NCBI GenBank assembly: GCA_049999725.1
Contig: JBNGIS010009130.1
Location: 1-30,231, forward strand
Length of the DNA stretch: 30,231 nucleotides
Reading direction: 5' to 3'
Origin: Haplomitrium mnioides
Taxonomy: Eukaryota; Marchantiophyta; Haplomitriopsida; Calobryales
The notes under the pieces were generated by a model. It made no database searches and was not told where the DNA came from. It saw only the letters and a list, made by a program, of their open reading frames with translations. Below, one piece after another: positions 19,721-27,884 of this stretch (the stretch's first letter is position 1; the number at the start of each line of letters is the position of its first letter). A program made the position numbers and the translations under genes.

Positions 19721-21461
19721 TGATTGAGAAGCAGCCCGCGGAATGCGTCGGGTAACGGATGCGAATCCATTTCCAAATGCATTTCTTTGAATTTCCCTGT
19801 AGGAAAAATCTCTCCAACCCAGCTGCTGATTTGCGCTCAACGAGACACTTTGAATGAATCAAATCAGAATTGCCACAAGGTTGCTAACACAACCAGCAGC
19901 GAGGGGGTTCTTGATCAAAAATTGGCAAGGAAGAGCATTGCGAAGTGAAAACAGGATGCAGACAATCCTTCCTTGTGATTTTCCTCTTTCGATCCTGAGG
20001 GGCTTCAGTTGATACCCGTGAAACGCGGGCTGACCGACAAGTGTTAGCTTCTCAAGAAACGGTTGCTAACGAGAAAAACTGCCGATTCAGCGAAGGGGAG
20101 AGGATCGATCTTGATCAAGAATTCGTTACAGGGGGACACGCGCTGCATGGGGGTATAGCTGGGATTGCTACGAGATTAAGGGGGTTGTTGTTCGTGCAAA
20201 ATTGAGATTGGGAGACCAAACTTGGAGAGGAAGAGGCAGCGAGGGAGAGAGGAGAGATTCCAGCCAAGACTCACGTGTGGGGAGTGGACTCGTGCAAGGA
20301 GACAAGCGGTGGTGGAGGTGGATTTGAGGGGCGTTGAGAATCGCCGAGCGTGGGGGCTCTAGAGTCTCAGGCAATCCAGGTGGACTCATCATTGCAGGTG
20401 GACCAAACATTTGGAGGTGGATTTCCAAGTGAATTTGAAGAGAGTTTGTCGACTTGAATTCTTGGGAGGTTGCCAAGGAGGGTCTTGGGGTCATCTCAAC
20501 TTCGTCGGTGCAGGAGCATCAATCCTAGGGGCACTTGGGGGCATTTCTCATCATAATTCCCAAGAGGAGTCGAGAGAGAAGTGGTTGTGTTAGTGCTTGC
20601 GCGCTGCACAGAAGATCCAGTCGAAGCTCAAGGTGGAGTGGGTAGTCAACAGTCGAGGGGACTGTCTTCCAGAGGTGGAAATTAAAGAAATCCTCTTCCA
20701 AGCCTAAGGAAGTAAATTCAGGGCTTCTCGCAAGGGAAGTTGAAAAACTATCTGGCTGAGGGTGGGTGGCTGAAGGATTGCAGGAGAACTGAAGTGGCTA
20801 ATGGGAGCTGAAGGAGGATTGAGAGAAAAGATCGGTTCTTGAGAGGTGGAAGAAGATTGTGTTGTTGGCAGGGCAGTGTGCAAGTACCATTGTTTTCCTG
20901 TTTACGTGTGTTGTTTAGATTTGTGTTCTGTTTGTAGTTCTGTGATATTCTTAGTTTTAGAAGGCATGTATTTCATTTGTCCAATCCTGAGGATACCTTG
21001 GACATGGGAAGTCACTACTAGCAGCATTGTAATTGGGATAATTGGATATTGGGATCTGCTCCCTTTTGTATAACAAAGTGATTGGGTCTAGTTCTAGACT
21101 TCAGAATTATAAGACAAAGTGGTTCAGCAGTATTACGGTCTCTTCGTGGGTGGCTTGAGGAAATGGATGTGTTCATATGAGCAAGAGGGTTGTTGAAACA
21201 ATTGTGGGCTACTGGCCAAGACCGTGAGGCAACCACGAATCAACCAGGGCTCCCCAAGAGACCACTGCAGCCAAGAATCGAATGCTCTATTCTATCTTCC
21301 CTTGTCTTTCAAGTGGCACATTTGGAGGTTAAGGCCTGAAGAAGGGGTGTGACCAGCATCTGTAGGCATTGGAGGTGTGTGCTTGGGTGTTGTTGAGTGT
21401 TTTGCAGACACTCCAAAGTTGGTAAGAAGGAGTTGGGGTCCATTCGGTGCAAAGCCCCTCC

Positions 21462-21469
21462 TATAAAAG
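21462..21469 (+). promoter_or_regulatory. TATA box near the 3' end of the element C LTR
   Basis: TATAAAAG lies 85 bp before the LTR end, after a C-rich stretch (AAAGCCCCTCC). A transcription start about 30 bp downstream would leave a short R-U5 of about 50 bp and a U3 of more than 4.3 kb. Confidence 0.65.
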
Positions 21470-21552
21470 GTCCCGAAACACTAAGTCAGCCCTTAATCGT
21501 GGTAACTCTGTCAAAAAAGAGTTAAGGCTTCGACTACAAGGCTGACATACAT

Positions 21553-21576
21553 TTTTTTGGCGATCACGGCGGGACA
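21553..21576 (+). other. Element C primer-binding-site-like sequence
   Basis: A T-run is followed by TTGGCGATCACGGCGGGAC, just after the LTR end CTGACA. It resembles the TTTTGGCGACTCC..TGGGGAC or TGGCGCCGT.GCCGGGGA sites of plant Tat/Athila-type elements. The tRNA cannot be named with certainty. Confidence 0.55.
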
Positions 21577-21793
21577 AAAGAATTCTGGGACATCAACCTT
21601 GGAGTTATTTGTGGAGTGAAATAGTGGAGCAAGGGAAAAGAATCTGGAATTCTGGGAGCAGCCTAGCACCAGAGGTGGAAGAAGACTAGCCAAGGAGGTT
21701 GCCCAGGTTGGATAAAGGAGAGATCTCACTAAGAAGGGGAGAAACTTAGAAAGGGTAGTCAGAATTTCTGGTTCCATACTGCCTGTCACCCTA

Positions 21794-24055
21794 ATGGCCA
21801 ATGTGGGGCATGTAACACACAGATCCCGATTCAAATACAAGACATTCAAGGGATCAACAAGGGAGGATCCAGATGAGTGGTTGGATGAATTCGAGGGTAC
21901 AGCCTATGCAAATGGGGAGAACCTCATTAAGGAGGCCATTCTTCCCGAGGTGTTAAAAGAGGAGGTTGGCCCTTAGTACTAGGTACTATCGGAGGCCACA
22001 AAAAGGAATTGGGACACCTTCATGGCGGCTTTCCTGGAGGAGTTCAGAAAGATAGGAGGGGAGTCCGATGCCTTGATCAAGATCGGCCAGATTGAGATGA
22101 AGAAGCACGAATCGGTAAGGATGTTTCTTCAACGATTCTAGAGGATGGCCAAAAAGATTAACCCCCTGCATCAGATGGGATGCTGACCTCCTAGTTTATC
22201 TCAGCCCTACCCAGAAGTCTAGGGGCTTGGGTGAGGAGGTCCAAGCCCACATGCTTGGAGCAAGCAGTGGAGGAAGCCCAATCATACATCAAGGCTGAAG
22301 TGGCAAGCTCCAAAAGAAAGTCGAAGAGAAGGAATAACTCTAACAGTTCTTCATAGAGCTCCAGTCAGGAAGATAGCTCTGATGATAGCTCCTCTTCAGA
22401 GTTTGAATTAAAGAGCGAGACCAGCCCCGAGAGCTCAGAGGATGAAAGATCCCACATGAGGCGGAAGAAAAAGGGCAGCAAAAAGAAAAAAGAGGCTAAA
22501 GAGAGGAGGGCCAAGAAACATGACCGGCACAAGGAGGGCAAGGAGAAAAAGGCCCACCGGTCCCATGACAGAGGAGTTGGTGGGGAGACCAGCAAGAGGA
22601 GGGGGGCTAAAGACCCTATGGATGAAATCAACGCAAAATTGGAAGCCATGTCGATCCATTTTGTCGGCTTGAAGCCCGAGGGCAAAAAAGTGTTGACACG
22701 GAGAGCCCATGTCTGGTGCGTGAAGTGCCGCACCTATGGGCATTCCCCCCAAGAATGCCCCCTGGATGGGACGCCCATCTATTATGTGAGGGAGGACCCC
22801 CCGTAGTGGTACCATGAAGAGGTGGAATACGTGCAGGAGGAACCACTAGAACTCATGTACCAGGTGGTTAGCCAACCTCGACCAATGGCAGGCCAACCTG
22901 TCAATATGGTGCTCGGTCAATCGGCGGCTTGGGGACACGCGCGGCAAGAAAGGCCAGGGTCCGGCCCAAACATGACCATGGTAATGGTATGCTGGAATTG
23001 TGGGCAGCCAGGCCACATTTTCCCTAACTGCCCGGAGCCTAAGAAGCAAGGGTATGGCATGCCGCCACTGCTTTATACAGAATGCAAAAAGGAAGGGCAT
23101 TTGGCCAACAATTGCCCCTATACTAGAAGGCAGGAGTTGCCTCCCAACCTGGTCTAGCAAGCGCCTCCACCGACAGTGGTCAACCTAGTGACCACCTTCT
23201 TAGAGGATGGGGTAGAGTTTCCAGAAGAATAGACCCCAATGGAGGAGGACTGCTACAGAGTGGCCACTAGGACTGCAGCCAGAGCCAAGGAAAAAGGAAA
23301 GGCCAAGCTGGCTCAGAGAAAGGAGAGGGCTGCGAATGTGCTCCCCACTAAGGAGGACTCATGTTACAAAAGAGAGCACCCAAAATTATTTTACCCAAGG
23401 CAGGAGGAGGAGGTGAAGAAGCAGTTAGAAGCCCTAGAGGCGGCCGAAGCCCAACAAGCGGTAGAGAAGACCCTGCGAGAGGTCAATCGCAAGAATGGTG
23501 TTGCGCAGGCCAAGCAGGACCTTGCGCCCTAGCCCCCACCCAGCAATAGCGTGCCCTACAACATCCAAAGGGATGTAAGGGACTGCCCGGTCACTGCAAC
23601 CGTAGGGTAGCTGATCAAGGACAGCCATGTCTACAAAAGACAACTCCGGGAGCTACTCATGGGCGCTAGGAGGAAGAGGAAGCTTCCCACGATGGGCACC
23701 ACCGCCGACTTGAGGATGACCTGTGAAGACAAGGGAGCCCCTGAAATAGACATTCAGATTGCGGGGTGCACTCTTTCCTTGGTGCTTGTGGATGGAGGGG
23801 CGGGAGTGAATATCATGGTGGAGGAGACTGCCCACCGATTGGGTTTCAAGAATTTCTCCCTGACCGAGAGGATTATGCGGTTGGTGGATGGATCTAGGGT
23901 TAAGCCCTTGGGAGCCTTATTAAAAGTGCCCACTTGGATCGGGGGGAAGGAGTTCGCACTGAACTACTTGGTGATGAGACAAGCAAGGAGTTCCCCATAC
24001 CCTATTTTGATCGTGAGGCCATGGTTGTATGGAGCCAAAGTAATGCACAATTGGA
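21794..24055 (+). pseudogene. Element C gag-protease
   Basis: The start ATG at 21794 opens a gag domain (KGSTREDPDEWLDEFEGTAY, then RNWDTFMAAFLEEFRKIGG). A frameshift near 22170 moves it to a frame kept to 24055. A Ser/Asp and Lys/Arg-rich basic region follows (22320-22600), then zinc knuckles CVKCRTYGHSPQEC (22717-22758), CWNCGQPGHIFPNC (22990-23031) and a third, YTECKKEGHLANNC (23074-23115), whose first Cys is Tyr. An Ala/Glu/Lys coiled-coil-like stretch (23239-23520) leads to the protease: VDGGAGVNIMVEETAHRLGF (Asp codon 23791-23793), ending AKVMHNW. Ten in-frame stops occur, all TAG: 21974, 21980, 22139, 22192, 22354, 22804, 23155, 23230, 23530 and 23608. Gag packages RNA and the protease cuts the polyprotein. 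Confidence 0.88.
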
Positions 24056-24390
24056 GAGTGTATGAGTTTTTTCATTTTTTGTGGGATTGCTAAGCCTCTA
24101 GCCTAGTTGACCCCTTTTGTTTGTGTTAATCTTGTGTTTTCCTTTGTGTTTTATTGTCTTATGGTTGTTATGCCAATCCTGCACCTTTCTACTCTTTCCC
24201 CTTTCCCTTCTCTTCCTTTCTTTTCTACCTTTCCTTGCGGAGGTCATGAATCCTGCAAGCCAAGGGGAAGCCCTGTGGAATCCAGAGGAGTCAGGTAAGA
24301 AGGCTAGCAGAGGGATCAAGCAGATGTGAGAGGGAGATCAGAAGGAAGGAGCCAGCCACAATCGAGGAAGAATCCACGGGAGATGAAGGC
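24056..24390 (+). repeat. LTR-like segment inside element C pol
   Basis: This segment aligns at roughly 70-75% with the start of the C LTR (from about 17140): GAGTTTTTTCA, AGCCTAGTTGA, the TTCCCTTCTCTTCCTTTCTT tract, GGGGA.GCCCTGTGGAAT, AGAAGGCTAGCA and GGAGCCAGCCAC occur in the same order. It lacks the TGTCAG terminus. It sits exactly where reverse transcriptase should follow the protease. It is much more diverged from either C LTR than those are from each other, so it comes from a related, older family. Confidence 0.75.
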
Positions 24391-24522
24391 GAGGGGGTGA
24401 AAGTCGGGAGGCAGAACAGAGGAGCCAACAGTTTGGACTACTGCATCCTCAATTCGCAACCATTTGGGGCGTGCAATACCTTGATAGAGAGAAGAGCTCA
24501 AGGCGATCGCAGGGCAATTTGA

Positions 24523-25900
24523 ATCAAAGAAAATGAGGCAGAACTAAGGAAGAACAACCTTCGGGAAGTTAACCAATGGCCGGAAACGTGCCCGGCCGAC
24601 ACCTTCCTTGATGAAGACTTGTTCTATGTTAGGGAGGGAAGACCCATAGAGTATAGGGACATTATCGAGTTCCTCTTGACGGCAAGGATTCCCCCCGAGC
24701 GCACCCCAAAACAGGCAACAGTGTTTTTCAGAAAGGTGAGGCCCTTTCTCATGATCAAGAGAATGATGCATAGGTAGGACATGGACGAACAAATACAGAG
24801 GTGCCTGGAGAAGGACCAGTCCACGGTGGTGATGCGGGCAATGCACGAGGGAGAGGCCGACGAAAATTTTGCGGCACAAACCACCATCCGGAAGATCGTG
24901 GATGCTAAGTATTGGTGGCCCACCCTACACATGGATGTGCACTTCTTTGTGAAGAGGTGTGACGCCTGTCAGCAGACCGGGAAACCAGCAGTAGCGTACC
25001 ACCATCCCTTGGTTCCAATCATCCCCCTGGCTCTATTTGAGAAGTGGAGAATTGATTTCATCGGGCCCATCACTCCATCCACGAGGCGCGGGAACAGGTA
25101 CATTCTACTTTTGACTAACTACGCTACCAAGTGGGTGGAGGCAAGGGCAACTAGGAAAGATGACGTGCCAACGGTGGCCCGGTTCTTATACGAGCATATC
25201 TTCACCCGATTCGGAGCGCCGCTAGAGTTGGTGAGTGACCAAGGTACGCATTTTGTTAATCGGGTCATTGATGAGCTCACGGGAAAGTACTTGGTCAAGC
25301 ACCGTAAAACCACCGCCTACCACCCTGAGACCAATGGGCTCACAGAGAGAGCCAACGGGATTATAGGCAAGATCCTGAACAAGACAATAGCGGCCAACAA
25401 GGTGGACTGGAACCTGAAACTGCTAACGACCACCCACGCCTATAATCTGGCCTACAAGACCAGGCCACTGCTCGTATTTTCTGGTCTTTGGTCAACATTC
25501 GCTGGTCCCTGTGGAGTTTGAAGTCCCCATACCGCAGGTGTCAGTTGAGGAGAGAATGGCAGAGGGCCTGAGCCGAACAGAAAGAGTGCACCAGTTGGAG
25601 GCCCTAGAGGAGATCCGGGCATGCGCACACGAGAGACTGGAACATCAGCAATAGCTGACCAAGAAGCAGCACGACAAGAAGCTGAGACCATTAGACTTCA
25701 AAGGAGGGGATCTAGTGCTGCTCTATGACAGCAGGTTTATGCACTTCCCCGGGAAGCTACATACCCGATGGATGGGGCCCTACTTGGTGAGAGTGCTTCA
25801 CGACAATGGGTCGGTAGAGTTGAGCACGGTAACAGGGGCACACCTTCCCAACTAGGTCCACTACTACCAGCTCAAGCGGTATTACCACCATGAGGACTAG
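24523..25900 (+). pseudogene. Element C integrase
   Basis: The N-terminal linker (DEDLFYVREGRPIEYRDI) is followed by TAG 24775. The zinc region has MHEG, then ENFAAQTT where the second His is Asn (24865-24867), and the pair CDACQQ. The catalytic core is intact: WRIDFIGPI, LVSDQGTHFVN and YHPETNGLTERAN with D-35-E spacing. Near 25480 a frameshift follows; the second frame carries RMAEGLSRTERVHQLEALEE, TAG 25652, and a GPY-type C-terminal module (DLVLLYDSRF, RWMGPYLVRVL), TAG 25853 and a final TAG at 25898-25900. There is no chromodomain. Integrase joins the cDNA to host DNA. Bases from about 24390 to 24522 cannot be assigned. Confidence 0.9.
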
Positions 25901-26122
25901 TGTGGAGGGTGCTACCGTGTACAGTAGGCATGGAGACTTTTTTGTACATTTGTATGTTTAGTGTTGCGCAGTGAGTTGTGTTGTTTGTCTGTGTGTTGTG
26001 TGAGTGAGGCATGGATGGTGACCAGATTGACTAAAGACCCCAACAAAGGAAGTCGGAGCGGCGGCCACGAGGAGGCCAAGAAGACCAGAAGGAGGAAGGT
26101 GTTTGCGGGGTCGCTGCACAAT

Positions 26123-26135
26123 TAAAAGGGGAGTT
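26123..26135 (+). other. Element C polypurine tract
   Basis: TAAAAGGGGAGTT lies immediately before the 3' LTR start TGTCAGCC at 26137, the usual plus-strand primer position. Confidence 0.85.
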
Positions 26136-26136
26136 A

Positions 26137-26722
26137 TGTCAGCCGGGTGTGTTTGAGTTTTTTCAATTTTTGTAAATTTTGAGCTTCTTAGCCTGGTTGA
26201 TTCCATCAGTTTGTGTTAGCTTATTGTGTGTTGCTACATTTTATTGTTTTATTGTTGTTGTGACAATCTTGCACCTCTCTCCTCTTCCCCTTTTGCCTTC
26301 TCTTCCTTTCTTTTCTGCTTTCCCCAATGAATATCATGGACCTTGCAATGTAGTGGGGAGCCTTGTGGAATTCAGATGAGTCAGGGAAGAAGGCTAGCAA
26401 GGGGATCAAAGGGACTTGCAGCAATTCATGTCAAAGGCAGGACTGACAAGGATGAGTAGGAGGATTCAAGGAGAGGTCAAAGGGAGATCATCAGAGGGAG
26501 ATTAGCAGAGGGAGATCATCAGAGAGAGATCAGCAGAGAGAGATCAGCAGAGGGAGATCAGCAGAAGGGAGCAACAGGGGGATTCAAGGAGAGGAGGGCA
26601 GAAGTCAAAAGAGCCAACCACTAGCGTGGAGGAAGTCATGGAGAAGGGAGTCAGCATCACTCAAAGAGGAATCACGTGAAAGGGAAGTCACAAGAAGAGT
26701 TGCGGGAGAGGGGGAGTCGGTC
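26137..26722 (+). repeat. Element C 3' LTR, first 586 bp
   Basis: It aligns with 17131-17703, including the pyrimidine tract and the 14-bp repeat block (six units here, 26479-26562). Similarity stops at 26722 (GAGTCGGTC against GAGTCCGGTC in the 5' LTR), the exact start of the element D LTR. Confidence 0.93.
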
Positions 26723-27843
26723 TGTGAAGCTAAAGGCTTCGCCAGTTTCTCCTCATGTGACTTTGACGTTGAGTGCACATTGAATATGAAAGGTGGGTTG
26801 AAGTATGGCTGCAATCATCAATACACAACAAAATCTACACAAGAAGAATACTCAATACAAAAATATTTGGAAATCCTTACTCTTTACTCCAAATGCTCTC
26901 ACACAAATCACTCTTGCTCTCACCCTTCTAACTCTCAACACACTCCTCACTCTATGAAAGACTACTCCTCAAGTGCTTGCCCTCCAATGAGTGTTCAAAG
27001 TAGCTCCTCCAAGCGCTTCTCCAAAAGTCTCTCTCTCTCAAATCTAAAATCTCCAAATGAAAACCCAACCTAAACTCAAGCCCTCTCCTCTCTTCTCCTC
27101 CTCTTTACATACTAGTCTAGATAATTACTAGGAGTAAAACTAAATATTCTATCACCCTAAGTAAAGAATCTATGGTGATTATCTCTCTAATTATTAATTC
27201 CTACAAGTGCTCCTCAAGTATCTCCACCTTTTGTTTTCTTCTTCAAGAAGAAGCTTCTCATTTGGAGCTTCTCTTGTCAAAGAATCTCAACAATTGGTCC
27301 AAGACTTTTCTACCTTGTATTTGTCCTTACAAACAATTCCTAAGATGATACTTCGAGATTCCCTCAAAGAATAAGTCAAAGAACAAATTGACTTTTCTCC
27401 TCTTTAGTCTATTCTAGAAGAATCTCTATAAAATCCTTAATACTAAGTCAATTTTCCTGTACTATACCTTGTTAAAAATCTTGTCTAGTAAGCTTTCTAC
27501 CCATATAATGATATTTGTATTTTCTAATTTGTAGATACTCTCTGTTTTGACTTTTATGCAGCACCTTTTTGTAACTTTGACTGGTTATAACTTCTAGTTT
27601 ACAAGAGCTTTTTCACTTTTGTAAATTTGTACTAATTACTTATGCAATATTATATCTCTCTATAAAATATCAGGTTCTAAACATTTATAATAAGAACAAA
27701 ATTTACTCTGTACTCAATTCTACACATATTAAAGAAAACCGATTAAATCTAAGTTTCTCTTCATAACTTCTATGTCTTCTCCATACTTCATCAAAGTGAA
27801 TCCCATGCTATGATAGGGGTTTAAGCAAATTAACATCTTCACA
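26723..27843 (-). repeat. Element D 3' LTR
   Basis: On the minus strand this 1121-bp segment starts TGTGAAG and ends CTTCACA, perfect 7-bp inverted ends. It lies 41 bp after the pol stop. The outer end also carries a small hairpin (GAAGCTAAAGGCTTC, 26726-26740). It is rich in CT-tracts on the plus strand. No second copy is in the window, so the ends rest on the inverted termini, the pol spacing and the break in the C LTR. Confidence 0.78.
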
Positions 27844-27862
27844 AAACCATCCCATGCCTTTA
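27844..27862 (-). other. Element D polypurine-like tract
   Basis: The minus strand reads AAAGGCATGGGATGGTTT just before the LTR start TGTGAAG. It is purine-rich but interrupted, so the assignment depends mostly on position. Confidence 0.5.
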
Positions 27863-27884
27863 CATTTTACCTACCTATAAGGTT

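Larger units (their letters stand above)
17131..21547 (+). repeat. Element C 5' LTR (4.4 kb)
   Basis: It starts TGTCAG and ends CTGACA, perfect 6-bp inverted ends. The first ~590 bp are repeated at 26137-26722. A TATA box lies 85 bp before the 3' end, and a primer-site-like sequence follows within 20 bp. Open reading frames inside it show no protein similarity I recognise, so I treat the whole as non-coding. It is G+C richer than the flanking elements and contains at least five internal repeat families (listed separately). A nested insertion that lengthened it cannot be excluded without a second full copy. Confidence 0.78.
17131..26722 (+). mobile_element. Element C: Ty3/gypsy with 4.4-kb LTR, RT replaced by LTR-like DNA
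   Basis: 5' LTR 17131-21547, primer site, leader, gag-protease (21794-24055), LTR-like segment (24056-~24390), integrase (24523-25900), polypurine tract (26123-26135) and the first 586 bp of the 3' LTR (26137-26722), which element D interrupts. The two LTR starts differ by roughly 7-8% over the first 320 bp by manual count. The protease D-G-G-A signature, primer site and lack of a chromodomain recall the non-chromovirus Tat/Athila branch; this lineage call is tentative. Confidence 0.88.

Noticed and set aside
19218-19862. Long minus-strand open frame (214 codons), Arg/Pro/Ser rich
   Set aside because: It lies in the GC-rich tandem repeats of the element C LTR; overlapping open frames occur on both strands and its composition only mirrors the repeat.
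22365-22815. Minus-strand open frames opposite element C gag
   Set aside because: They are antisense shadows of the Lys/Glu/Ser-rich gag region, whose plus frame has clear zinc knuckles.
21974-25900. Reassigned TAG codon (alternative genetic code)
   Set aside because: Frameshifts, a lost zinc-knuckle Cys and missing reverse transcriptase show decay, and other elements in the window use TAG, TGA and TAA as lesions; CHG deamination explains it more simply.
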